This document shows, piece after piece, positions 7,882 through 17,881 of a stretch of DNA of 64,000 nucleotides (positions are counted from its first letter, which is position 1; every line of letters begins with the position of its first letter). Where the stretch lies: assembly GCA_963784645.1 (NCBI GenBank), contig CAWARY010000005.1, positions 702,240-766,239 of the forward strand. Reading direction: 5' to 3'. Source of the stretch: JBBRVW01 sp963784645. GTDB lineage: Bacteria > Actinomycetota > Actinomycetes > JACCUZ01. Made by a program: the position numbers and the translations under genes. Below the pieces are notes generated by a model. That model was given only the letters and a program-made list of their open reading frames with translations, searched no databases and had not been told where the DNA came from.

Positions 7882-8562
7882 GTGCCCGACACTCTGACCA
7901 CCCGCGCCGCTCGCGCCGCCGACGAGGACGCGCTGCGACGCCTCGACGCCGCGGCGTGGGACGCCGCCTCCCTGTTCCCGTCCGTGCTGGCGACGATCGC
8001 GGACACGTCGTTCTTCGGCGAGGGCCGCGAGCCGGCGGACCACCTCGTGGCCGAGCTCGACGGCGTGGTCGTCGGCTACGTCCGGCTCCGTGCCGCCACG
8101 CCGATGCCGGAGAGCGGTCACGTGCTGCAGGTCAACGGGCTCGCCGTGAGCGAGCTGGCGCGCGGCCGGGGTGTCGCGGGCGCGCTGCTGGCGGCCGCCG
8201 AGGAGCGCGCCCTGGCGCAGGGCGTCGCGAAGATCACGCTCCGGGTGCTCGGCACCAACGGCACCGCGCGGCGGGTGTACGAGCGGGCGGGGTACGTCGT
8301 CGAGGGGGTGCTGCGCGGCGAGTTCCGGATCGACGGCGTGGACGTCGACGACTACCACCTCGCCCGGTACCTCACGCCCGCCGCGGACCCGGACCTGACC
8401 GGACCGCTGACCGGGCCGGTCGAGGAAGCGTTCGGTGATCCACAGCGGACCTGTGGCAAGAAGTGCCATCGATCCGCTGTGGATCACCGGGCGACCGGCT
8501 GGTCGGACTACCGGACCGTGAACGACGCCTTCTGCGCCGTCGCCGACGTGTTGCCGGAGTAG
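7882..8562 (+). CDS. GNAT-family N-acetyltransferase with odd C-terminal extension
   Basis: The first ~165 residues are a typical GNAT fold. LQVNGLAVSELARGRGVAGALL contains the acetyl-CoA loop (R/Q-x-x-G-x-G/A as RGRGVAG), followed by NGTARRVYERAGYVVEGVLRGEF, the usual NxxAxxxYxxxGF/Y helix. The domain should end near HLARYL (about base 8373). The frame stays open for another 60 codons, through a long perfect hairpin and 55 bases antisense into the glucosidase gene, and ends at 8562. That tail is probably not conserved. The GTG start at 7882 is used; an in-frame GTG at 7864 is an alternative. The gene is divergent from the RecQ-like gene. Substrate unknown. Confidence 0.75.
   Translation: MPDTLTTRAARAADEDALRRLDAAAWDAASLFPSVLATIADTSFFGEGREPADHLVAELDGVVVGYVRLRAATPMPESGHVLQVNGLAVSELARGRGVAGALLAAAEERALAQGVAKITLRVLGTNGTARRVYERAGYVVEGVLRGEFRIDGVDVDDYHLARYLTPAADPDLTGPLTGPVEEAFGDPQRTCGKKCHRSAVDHRATGWSDYRTVNDAFCAVADVLPE
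8433..8489. repeat. Long perfect inverted repeat between convergent genes
   Basis: A 17-bp perfect stem: CGGTGATCCACAGCGGA (8433-8449) pairs with its reverse complement at 8473-8489. The loop contains a second hairpin, TGGCA-AGAAG-TGCCA (8454-8468). It sits within the GNAT C-terminal extension, just past the glucosidase stop on the other strand, so it is well placed as a bidirectional terminator. It lacks a T-run. The arm contains GTGATCCAC, the reverse complement of GTGGATCAC, which recurs twice in the palindromic cluster at 15976-16058. Confidence 0.8.
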
Positions 8563-10823
8563 ACGTCGATGCGGCCGGACTCCACCAGGTAGCGACCCTC
8601 GTTGTCGTAGAAGCCGAAGTCCGAGCTGTCGAGGTGGAAGCTGATCTTCTCGGACTGACCCGGTGCCAGCGTCACCCGCTGGAACCCGCGCAGTCGCTTC
8701 ACCGGCTGCGAGAGGCTTGCGACCGGGTCGTTGAGGTACAGCTGGACGACCTCGTCACCCGCGACGCTCCCGGTGTTCCTCACGGTCACGGTGGCTGTCA
8801 CCGTGCCGTTGCGGGAGACCGTGGTGCGGTCAAGGGTCGGCGCGCTGACGTCGAACGTCGTGTACGACAGCCCGTAGCCGAACTCGAACAGCGGGGCGCA
8901 CGAGTCGAGGTCGCGGTAGCGCGAGTTGTACTTCGACGACACGTCGCACGGACGGCCGGTGGGCTCGTGGTTGTAGTAGATCGGCACCTGGCCGACACGG
9001 CGCGGGAAGCTGACCGGCAGCTTGCCGCCCGGGTTGACCTTGCCGAAGACCACGTCGGCCACACCGTTGCCGGCCTCGACGCCCGGGAACCAGGCCTCGA
9101 GCATCGCCGGCGACGACGCTGCTGCTGAGCCGAGGGTCAGTGGGCGGCCGTTGAAGAGCACCACCGCGAGCGGCTTGCCGGTGGCCTTGATGGCGTCGAT
9201 CAGCTGCTGCTGCTTGCCCGGCAGGTCGATGACGGTGCGCGAGGCCGCCTCGCCGCTCATCTCCCGCGTCTCGCCCAGGGCGAGCACCACCTGGTCGGCC
9301 GCCTGGGCGGCGGCGACGGCATCGGCGAAGCCGGTGTCGGTGCCGCAGACGTCGGTGTCGTCATTGTTCTGCGGCGGCTCCTTGCCCACGGCGGTGCAGC
9401 CCGCGGTGTACGTGGTCAGGGGTGACTGCGCCTTGATCCCGGTGAAGACCGTCACAGCGTCGCCGTCCTCGCCACGGCCCCACCAGGGGCCGAGCATCGC
9501 GTGCTGGTCGTCTCCGAACGGGCCGATGACCGCGGTCTTCTTCGCCGGGTCGAAGGGCAGTGTGTTGTTGTCGTTCTTCAGCAGCACCATCGAACGGCCC
9601 GCGGCGGTCCGTGCGGCGGTGCGGTCGTCCGCGGTGAGGAAGCTCGCCGGGTCGGTGGCCTTGGCGACATCGACGTACGGGTGCTCGAAGAGTCCGGCGC
9701 GGAACTTCACCCGCAGGATGCGGCGGACCGCGTCGTCCAGGCGGGACATCTTGATCCGGCGCTCGGCGAGCAGCTGCTTGCCGTAGTCACGGATGTAGGT
9801 GGAGACCATCTCCGAGTCGGTGCCGGCGTTCAGAGCCAGCGCCGCAGCGCTCGGACCGTCGGCAGCAACGCCGTGACCGCACGACCCCTCAGCCGGGGTC
9901 ACCGGCGGGCAGGCCCGCAGCTCGGCGACGGCGGTGTAGTCGCTCTCGACGAACCCGTCGAAGCCCCACTCCTTCTTGAGGATGCTCGTCTCCGTCTCGT
10001 GGTCGGCGCAGCCGGGCACCCCGCTGATCGCGTTGAACGAGCACATCACGGTGTCGGCGCCGGCATCGATCGCGGCCTTGAACGGCGGCAGGTAGAGGTT
10101 GCGCAGCCGCGACTCGCTGACGTCGGTGGTGTTGTAGTCCCGGCCGCCCTCGGGTTGCCCGTACGCCGCGAAGTGCTTGACGCTCGCCACCACCTTGTCG
10201 GGCGCGGAGTAGTCGCTCCCCTGGTCGCCCTTCACGCGGGCGGCCGCCATCGCGGCCCCCAGGTAGGGGTCCTCACCGGCGCCCTCGGAGATCCGGCCCC
10301 AGCGCGGCTCGTGCGAGACGTCGACCATCGGGCTGTAGACCTGCTTGAGGCCGACCACGGCCGACTCGCGGGCGCCGATGGCGGCGTCGGTGCGGGCGAC
10401 CGTCGGGTCGAACGAGCTGGCCGCGCCGAGCGGGATCGGGAAGATGGTGCGGTAGCCGTGGATCGTGTCGAAGGCGAACAGGATGGGGATGTGCAGCCGG
10501 GACTGCTCGACCGCGACGTGCTGGAAGTGGTTGATCTTCGCGGGGTCGGTGAGGCTGAACACCGATCCGGCGCCGGCCCGTGCCTCGTCGTCGTTGATCT
10601 GCCAGTCGGCGAGCAGCTGCACCTGCTGCAGCTTCTCGTCGGTCGTCATCTTCTTCAGCAACGCGTCGACGCGCTTCTCGACGGACTTGCTGGCCTTCTG
10701 CCGGGTCGGGGCCAGGGCGTCCTCGTCCGCCGACCTGGTGCTCGCCACCACCCCGGTGGTCGCGGCGGTGCAGAGCACCGCTCCCACTGCTATCGCTGAC
10801 AGCTTGCCGCGTGCTCGCGCCAT
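8508..10823 (-). CDS. Secreted beta-glucosidase, glycoside hydrolase family 3
   Basis: A 771-aa exported GH3 enzyme hydrolysing terminal beta-glucosyl units. The N-terminal signal peptide (about 1-28, MARARGKLSAIAVGAVL then an Ala/Thr-rich stretch) has no good lipobox. The catalytic (alpha/beta)8 domain carries KHFAAYGQPEGGRDYN and the nucleophile loop GFDGFVESDY, with Asp295 as nucleophile (usually SDW). The alpha/beta sandwich domain follows, then a C-terminal fibronectin III-like domain (GDEVVQLYLNDPVASLSQPV ... RLRGF). ATG at 10823 is preferred to the in-frame codon at 10925 because it begins the signal peptide. It is the third gene of the run pgm, LLM oxidoreductase, glucosidase and may feed the mutase with glucose units after phosphorylation. 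Confidence 0.9.
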   Translation of the reverse strand: MARARGKLSAIAVGAVLCTAATTGVVASTRSADEDALAPTRQKASKSVEKRVDALLKKMTTDEKLQQVQLLADWQINDDEARAGAGSVFSLTDPAKINHFQHVAVEQSRLHIPILFAFDTIHGYRTIFPIPLGAASSFDPTVARTDAAIGARESAVVGLKQVYSPMVDVSHEPRWGRISEGAGEDPYLGAAMAAARVKGDQGSDYSAPDKVVASVKHFAAYGQPEGGRDYNTTDVSESRLRNLYLPPFKAAIDAGADTVMCSFNAISGVPGCADHETETSILKKEWGFDGFVESDYTAVAELRACPPVTPAEGSCGHGVAADGPSAAALALNAGTDSEMVSTYIRDYGKQLLAERRIKMSRLDDAVRRILRVKFRAGLFEHPYVDVAKATDPASFLTADDRTAARTAAGRSMVLLKNDNNTLPFDPAKKTAVIGPFGDDQHAMLGPWWGRGEDGDAVTVFTGIKAQSPLTTYTAGCTAVGKEPPQNNDDTDVCGTDTGFADAVAAAQAADQVVLALGETREMSGEAASRTVIDLPGKQQQLIDAIKATGKPLAVVLFNGRPLTLGSAAASSPAMLEAWFPGVEAGNGVADVVFGKVNPGGKLPVSFPRRVGQVPIYYNHEPTGRPCDVSSKYNSRYRDLDSCAPLFEFGYGLSYTTFDVSAPTLDRTTVSRNGTVTATVTVRNTGSVAGDEVVQLYLNDPVASLSQPVKRLRGFQRVTLAPGQSEKISFHLDSSDFGFYDNEGRYLVESGRIDVYSGNTSATAQKASFTVR

Positions 10824-10932
10824 CGCCCGGCCCTTCGTCGTCCTCGTCGAAGGTCGGTCGGTGCGTCCGGCCGGCCGAGGTGGTACTCGACCCGCGGAGC
10901 AGCCCTCAAACCCCGCTGATCGCAAAATCTCG

Positions 10933-11859
10933 TCAGGCGACCGGAGCCACCTCGGTGGCGACGAGACCCAGGTGGTCGAGGTCGGCCAGATCGATCACCT
11001 GGAGGTAGACCCGGCTCGCGCCGAGCGCGGACAGCTGCCCGAGCTTGTCCACGACCTCGTCCGGCCGTCCGGACAGGCCGGCCGAACGCACCCACTCGGG
11101 GTCGTTGCCGGTCGCCTCGGCGCGTCGACGGACCTCCGCGTCGTCGCTGCCGACGGCAAGGGTCTGCGCGCACGACAGGATGATCGAGGCGGGGTCCCGG
11201 CCGGCCCTCTCGCAGGCGCGGCGCACCCGGTCGAAGCACGCCGCGACGACCGCCGGGGTGTCGAACGGCACGTTGTACTCGGCGGCGTACCGGGCAGCGA
11301 GCTCCGGTGTCCGTCGCTTGCCCTTGCCGCCGATGACGACGGGCAGCGGGGACTGCACCGGCTTCGGCAGCGCCGGGGAGTCGGTGAGCGTGTAGTGCGC
11401 ACCTGTGTGGCTGAAGGTCTCGCCGACGGGCGTCGCCCAGAGGCCGGTGACGACGGCGAGCTGCTCCGCGAGCAGGTCGAACCGCTCGGCGACCGGCGGG
11501 AAGGGCACACCGTACGCCGTGTGCTCCGCCTCCAGCCAACCGCTGCCCAGGCCCAGCTCGACCCGGCCGCCGCTCATCGCGTCGACCGTGGCGACGGCGA
11601 TGGCCAACGGCCCGGGCAGGCGGAACGTGGCCGACGACACCATCGTGCCGAGCCGGATCCGCGACGTGTCGCGGGCCAGCCCGGCCAGCACGGCCCAGGC
11701 GTCGGTCGGGCCCGGCCCGGGGTCGCCCCCGCCGATCCGCATCAGGTGGTCGGAGCGGAAGAACGCGTCGAAGCCGAGTCGCTCCGACTCCTGGGCGACC
11801 GCCAGGAGGTCGTCGTACGTCGCCCCCTGCTGGGGCTCGGTCATGATCCGCAGCTGCAT
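10933..11859 (-). CDS. LLM-class F420-dependent oxidoreductase
   Basis: A 308-aa luciferase-like monooxygenase (TIM barrel). Typical segments are MQLRIMTEPQ (strand 1), SERLGFDAFFRSDHLMRIG, RIRLGTMVSSATFRLPG, MSGGRVELGLGSGWLEAEH, PLPVVIGGKGKRR and the C-terminal GRPDEVVDKLGQLSALGASR. The GSGW and GG(K/R)G segments are typical of actinobacterial F420 members of the class rather than of FMN-dependent luciferases. It starts 10 bases after the pgm stop, so the two are co-transcribed. The substrate cannot be inferred; phosphoglucomutase next door does not by itself suggest glucose-6-phosphate dehydrogenase activity, which belongs to a more specific subfamily. Confidence 0.85.
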   Translation of the reverse strand: MQLRIMTEPQQGATYDDLLAVAQESERLGFDAFFRSDHLMRIGGGDPGPGPTDAWAVLAGLARDTSRIRLGTMVSSATFRLPGPLAIAVATVDAMSGGRVELGLGSGWLEAEHTAYGVPFPPVAERFDLLAEQLAVVTGLWATPVGETFSHTGAHYTLTDSPALPKPVQSPLPVVIGGKGKRRTPELAARYAAEYNVPFDTPAVVAACFDRVRRACERAGRDPASIILSCAQTLAVGSDDAEVRRRAEATGNDPEWVRSAGLSGRPDEVVDKLGQLSALGASRVYLQVIDLADLDHLGLVATEVAPVA

Positions 11860-11869
11860 GGGTCCCTGC

Positions 11870-13531
<1,662 letters not shown>

Positions 13532-13586
13532 GGCACGCCAGCGTGTCAGACTTCCCCGACTGCTGGCAGTGGAGAGGGGAGGGCGG

Positions 13587-15956
13587 GTGCCGGAGAACGC
13601 GCTGCGCCCGCCGGAGCCCGGCACCGAGCCGGGCTCGGTGCACCTCGACCTCGTCCTGGCCGCTGCCGGAGTCGGCTGGTTCGACTGGGACGTCACCGCC
13701 GACCACCTGGTCTTCGACGACCGGACGTGCCGCCTGTTCGGCATCGACCCCGCGACGTTCGACCACCGGATGGAGTCGTTCTGGGCGGCCCTGCACCCGG
13801 AGGACAAGGAGGCGGTCGAGTCGGCCGTCGCGGCGGCGCTGGAGAGCTGCGGCGACTACCTGGCCGAGTACCGGGTCGTGCTGCCGGACGGCGAGGTGCG
13901 CTGGATCGAGGCCAAGGGTCGTGTCCTGCCCGGGCCCGGCGGCACCGCCGGGCGCATGCTCGGTGTCGCCCGCGACACCACCGACCCGCGACTCGCGCGC
14001 GACACGGTCGCCCGCGCCCTGGAGCACATGGCCGACGGTCTCATCTCGGTCGACTCCCAGTGGCTGGTCACCTTCGTCAACCGCAACGCCGAGATCTTCG
14101 TCGGCCCCGCGGCCGCCGCCCGCGGGCGCCCCCTCTGGGAGGTCTGGCCGCACCTGTCGTCGGGCTACCAGTCCCTCGTGCGCGAGGCGGCGGCGACGGG
14201 CTCGACGCAGACCTTCGACAAGTTCGTCGTGGAGCGAAACGCCTGGTACCGGGTGCGGCTGGTGCCGCACCAGGACGGCCTCACGCTGTTCACCGCCGAC
14301 GTGACCGCCACGAAGGCGGCCGAGCTCGAGCGCGAGCGCACACACACCCGCCCCGACCAGGCCCGCGCCGTCCTCGCCTACAGCGCCGCGCTGGCCGAGG
14401 CCGACAGCCTGGCGGACGTCATCGACGTCGTGGCGACGATGGTGCTGCCCGCGTTCGGCGCCGGCGGCCTGCTGGTGTCGCTCCTCGACGGGACCCGGTT
14501 GACCCTGGCCGGTCACGCCGGCTACCCGCCTGCCGCGGTGACGATGCTCGAGCTGCTCGGCGCCGACGAGGACAACCCGATCGCGCAGACGCTGCGGTCC
14601 CGCGAGCCGCTGTTCCTGCCGTCGAGGCAGGCCTACCTCGGCCTCTTCCCGGACCGGCTCGAGCTGGTAGAGGCGACCGGGAAGTTCGCGTGGGCGTTCC
14701 TGCCGCTCACCGCGTCCGGCCGGGCGCTCGGCACCCTCACCATCAGCTTCGACCAGGCACGGGAGTTCGCACCCGACGAGCAGTCCCTGCTGGTCAGTGT
14801 CGGCGGCCTGCTCGCGCAGACCCTGGCGCGCGCCCGGCTTCGTGACACCGAACGCACGCTGGCCGCCGAGCTGCAGCAGCAGCTGCTGCCGCGCGCCCTG
14901 CCGCAGCCCGCCGGGCTCGCCGCCACCGCCCGCTATCTCGCCGCGACCGAGGGCATGGGCGTCGGCGGTGACTGGTACGACGTCCTCGAGCTGCCCGGTC
15001 AGCGCGTCTCGGTGGTCATCGGCGACGTCCAGGGCCACACGATGCAGGCCGCGGCGGTCATGGGCCAGCTCCGGAACGCCCTGCGCGCCTACGCGGCCGA
15101 GGGGCACGAGCCTGCTGCCGTCATGTCGCGCACCAACCGGCTGATGCTCGAGCTGGACTCCGGTGTCTTCGCGACCTGCGCCATCGTCACCATCGACCTC
15201 CGCACCGCCACGGCTGAGGTCGTCCTCGCCGGTCACCCGCCCCCGGTCCGGCAGCCGGTCACCGGACGCGCCGAGTCGCTGGTGGCGCCGGTGGGACCTC
15301 CGCTCGGCGTCGTGGCGGGGGAGGAGTACCGGCCGGCCCGGGTGCGGCTCGGGTTCGGCGACGTGCTGGTGCTGTTCACCGACGGGCTCGTCGAGGACGC
15401 CGCCCGCAGCTACGACATGGGCCTCGCCACGGTGGTCGAGACGCTCGGCGCCGGTCCGGTCGACGACATCGAGGCGCTGGCCGACCGGCTGCTGACGGCC
15501 GCCGTCGACATGGAGCACCTCTCCGACGACGTCGCGCTGCTCGTCGTCCGCCACGACGGACTGCCCGTGTCGTCGCGGCCCGAGCACGACCGCACCTCGA
15601 TCGACCGGCTCGACCCGCGGGCGGCGCGGGCGGCCCGCGAGTTCATCGCCCGGCACGTCAGCGAGCCCGAGCTGACCGACGTGCGGGACACCGCCGTCCT
15701 GCTGGTCTCGGAGGTGGTCACGAATGCGCTGCGGCACACCGACGGCAGCGTCGAGCTCGCGCTCTGGCGGTTCCCCGACCGCGTGCGCGTCGAGGTGTCC
15801 GACGAGATCTCGCGGTCACCGGTCACCTCGCGCGGCGGGCTGCTCGACGAGTCCGGCCGCGGCGTCCCGCTGATGGACGCCCTCAGCGACCGCTGGGGCA
15901 CGTCGCCCCACGGTGACGGCAAGGTCGTCTGGTTCGAGCTCGACCTGTCGCGCTGA
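13587..15956 (+). CDS. PAS-GAF-SpoIIE phosphatase with C-terminal anti-sigma-type kinase domain
   Basis: A 789-aa cytosolic signalling protein. Order: PAS (about 20-115, WFDWDVTADHLVFDDRTCRL), second PAS (about 130-235, ALEHMADGLISVDSQW), GAF (about 265-410), PP2C/SpoIIE phosphatase (about 430-645, with GVGGDWYDVLEL, VVIGDVQGHTMQAA and VLFTDGLVE supplying metal-binding Asp residues), and HATPase_c (about 665-785, EVVTNALRH N-box and DESGRGVPLM G-box). Such proteins dephosphorylate anti-anti-sigma factors and can also phosphorylate them, setting stress or development sigma activity. The GTG at 13587 is chosen because GGAGAGGGGAGGG lies just upstream; an ATG at 13530 is in frame but overlaps the pgm start. 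No STAS partner lies nearby. Confidence 0.88.
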   Translation: MPENALRPPEPGTEPGSVHLDLVLAAAGVGWFDWDVTADHLVFDDRTCRLFGIDPATFDHRMESFWAALHPEDKEAVESAVAAALESCGDYLAEYRVVLPDGEVRWIEAKGRVLPGPGGTAGRMLGVARDTTDPRLARDTVARALEHMADGLISVDSQWLVTFVNRNAEIFVGPAAAARGRPLWEVWPHLSSGYQSLVREAAATGSTQTFDKFVVERNAWYRVRLVPHQDGLTLFTADVTATKAAELERERTHTRPDQARAVLAYSAALAEADSLADVIDVVATMVLPAFGAGGLLVSLLDGTRLTLAGHAGYPPAAVTMLELLGADEDNPIAQTLRSREPLFLPSRQAYLGLFPDRLELVEATGKFAWAFLPLTASGRALGTLTISFDQAREFAPDEQSLLVSVGGLLAQTLARARLRDTERTLAAELQQQLLPRALPQPAGLAATARYLAATEGMGVGGDWYDVLELPGQRVSVVIGDVQGHTMQAAAVMGQLRNALRAYAAEGHEPAAVMSRTNRLMLELDSGVFATCAIVTIDLRTATAEVVLAGHPPPVRQPVTGRAESLVAPVGPPLGVVAGEEYRPARVRLGFGDVLVLFTDGLVEDAARSYDMGLATVVETLGAGPVDDIEALADRLLTAAVDMEHLSDDVALLVVRHDGLPVSSRPEHDRTSIDRLDPRAARAAREFIARHVSEPELTDVRDTAVLLVSEVVTNALRHTDGSVELALWRFPDRVRVEVSDEISRSPVTSRGGLLDESGRGVPLMDALSDRWGTSPHGDGKVVWFELDLSR

Positions 15957-15975
15957 GCCCCTGTTTCCCCCCGCC

Positions 15976-16058
15976 GTGGATCACGTATACGTGATCGACT
16001 GTCGCCTCGCACGGGCTGCAACCCGTGCAAGGCAACGGTGGATCACGTTTACGTGATC
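15976..16058. repeat. Cluster of three palindromes between convergent genes
   Basis: GATCACGTATACGTGATC (15979-15996) is a perfect 18-bp palindrome preceded by GTG. GATCACGTTTACGTGATC (16041-16058) is the same element with a two-base TT centre, also preceded by GTG. Between them lies an unrelated hairpin, GCACGGG-CTGCAA-CCCGTGC (16009-16028). The cluster occupies the gap between the phosphatase gene (plus) and the DEAD-box helicase gene (minus). The shared GTGGATCACGT core also links it to the hairpin at 8433-8489. It could be a bidirectional terminator, a protein-binding site or a dispersed repeat. Confidence 0.75.
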
Positions 16059-16151
16059 GCCGGCAAGGGGCGGGTGGGGCGGGTGGGGCGGGACGCGCGA
16101 CGACCCGCCGGCCGGTGGCCGACGGGTCGTCGAGGTGCTGCGAGGTGCGGG

Positions 16152-17687
16152 TCAGGCGACCCGGCGGCCGCCGGCCGGGCGTCGGCCGTTGCGGCGGTGC
16201 CGGTGCGGACCGTCGGAGCCGCGGCCGTACGAGCCGCCGCCGTTGCCGGGCGCCTGCGGCGAGCGGGCCGCCCGGGTCGGGGCGGTCACCACGACCGGCT
16301 CGCCGGACTCGGCGAGCTCGCGCACCGACTCGCTGCCGGGAGCAGCGTCGACCGGGGTCACGTCGACACCCGCCCGGCCGAAGAGGTGCCTGGCCGCGCG
16401 GAGCTGGTCGTGACCCAGCACGGAGACGACGACGCCCGACGCACCGGCGCGCGCGGTGCGGCCGGACCGGTGCAGGTAGTCCTTGTGGTCGTTCGGCGGG
16501 TCGGCGTGCACGACCAGGTCGACGTCGGTGATGTGGATGCCTCGGGCCGCCACGTCGGTGGCGACCAGCACGCGCGACTCGCCGCGCGAGAACGCGTCGA
16601 GCGCCCGCTGCCGCTGACCCTGCGTGCGGTTGCCGTGGATCGCCTGCGCAGGGACGCCGAGGCGGTCGAGCTGCTTCACCAGACGGTCCGCGCCGTGCTT
16701 GGTGCGTACGAACAGCAGGGTGCGCGCCGGACGGGTCGCGATCTCGGCGAGGACGTCGACCTTCTGCTCGTGCCGCACGACCAGGGCGCGGTGCTCCATC
16801 GTGGTGACGTGGGACTCGGCGGGGTCGACGGCGCGCGCGACCGGGTCGGTGAGGTACTGGCGCACCAGCTTGCCGACCGCACCATCGAGGGTCGCGGAGA
16901 ACAGCAGTCGCTGCGAGCCGCTCGGCGTCATGTCGAGGATCCGGCTGACGTCGGGGAGGAAGCCCATGTCGGCCATGTGGTCGGCCTCGTCGAGCACCGT
17001 CACCTCGATCTTCGACAGGTCGCACGACCGTCGCTCGATGAGGTCGAGCAGGCGCCCCGGCGTGGCGACGACCAGGTCGACACCTCGCTCCAGGGTGGCG
17101 ATCTGACGGCCCAGCGGGGCGCCGCCGAAGACCGCGACGGTCTTGACGCCGATGGCGTGGCCCAGGGGCTCGAGCGCGTCGCGGACCTGCACCGCGAGCT
17201 CGCGGGTGGGCACGAGGACCAGGCCGCGGGGGGTCTTGGTGGCCGAGCGGCGCCCGGCGAGCCGGGTCATCATCGGCAGCCCGAAGGCCAGCGTCTTGCC
17301 GGAGCCGGTCTGCGCCCGGCCGAGGACGTCGTGCCCGGAGAGGCAGTCGGCCAGGGTGGCCGCCTGGATCGGGAAGGCGGTGCGGATGTCGCGCCGCTCG
17401 AGAGCCGTGACCAGCTCCTGGGGGAGGCCCAGCTTGCCGAACGAGGTCTCGGTCGGCACCGGGTTGGCGGCCGCCGCCTGCTCGAACCAGGCGGTGAGCT
17501 CGCGGTCGGCGGCCTGGTCGGCGGAGCGGGCGGCCACCTTGCCGGACGGCTTGCTGCCGCCGGGGCGACGGCGGGGGGCGGAGGAGCCCGACGAGCCGGA
17601 GCCGGTCGAGCGGTTGGGGCGGGGACCCGAGGAACGGGTCGAGGACGTGCGGCCGGAAGGCCGACGGTCCGAGGCGTACGGGGACAA
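16152..17687 (-). CDS. DEAD-box ATP-dependent RNA helicase
   Basis: A 511-aa RNA helicase with all core motifs: Q motif (TSFGKLGLPQ ... FPIQAATL), motif I AQTGSGKT (115-122), Ia VPTRELAVQV, Ib TPGRLLDL, II VLDEADHMADMGF, III FSATLD, IV LLFVRTKHGADRL, V ATDVAARGIHI and VI YLHRSGRTARAG. The basic, Gly/Ser/Pro-rich N-terminus and the Gly/Arg-rich C-terminal tail are usual for actinobacterial cold-shock or ribosome-biogenesis helicases such as RhlE-type proteins. No ATG fits the N-terminus. TTG at 17687, about 8 bases after GGAG, starts LSPYASDRRPSG and is my choice, though the start is uncertain. About 190 bases of untranslated leader separate it from the next gene. Confidence 0.9.
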   Translation of the reverse strand: MSPYASDRRPSGRTSSTRSSGPRPNRSTGSGSSGSSAPRRRPGGSKPSGKVAARSADQAADRELTAWFEQAAAANPVPTETSFGKLGLPQELVTALERRDIRTAFPIQAATLADCLSGHDVLGRAQTGSGKTLAFGLPMMTRLAGRRSATKTPRGLVLVPTRELAVQVRDALEPLGHAIGVKTVAVFGGAPLGRQIATLERGVDLVVATPGRLLDLIERRSCDLSKIEVTVLDEADHMADMGFLPDVSRILDMTPSGSQRLLFSATLDGAVGKLVRQYLTDPVARAVDPAESHVTTMEHRALVVRHEQKVDVLAEIATRPARTLLFVRTKHGADRLVKQLDRLGVPAQAIHGNRTQGQRQRALDAFSRGESRVLVATDVAARGIHITDVDLVVHADPPNDHKDYLHRSGRTARAGASGVVVSVLGHDQLRAARHLFGRAGVDVTPVDAAPGSESVRELAESGEPVVVTAPTRAARSPQAPGNGGGSYGRGSDGPHRHRRNGRRPAGGRRVA

Positions 17688-17881
17688 GGAGGTGCTCCGA
17701 TGCGGTGTTGAGGCCGCACCTCGAGGGCTGCACCGCCAGCCGGGGCTGTCGGGAGCACGTCTCCTGGGACGACCACGCGGGCAGCTCGCCCGCGGGAGTC
17801 GGTGGCAAATGACCACCGGTGTACGGGAACGAGTCTACCGGTGCCCGGTCTCCCGCCCTACCACCTCCGCTGTGTCGCTGG

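Noticed and set aside
8434..8488. Hairpin arms containing TGATCCACA, one base from the DnaA box TTATCCACA
   Set aside because: Only one inverted pair is present, there is no AT-rich region, and no dnaA or dnaN gene is near, so an origin is not supported.
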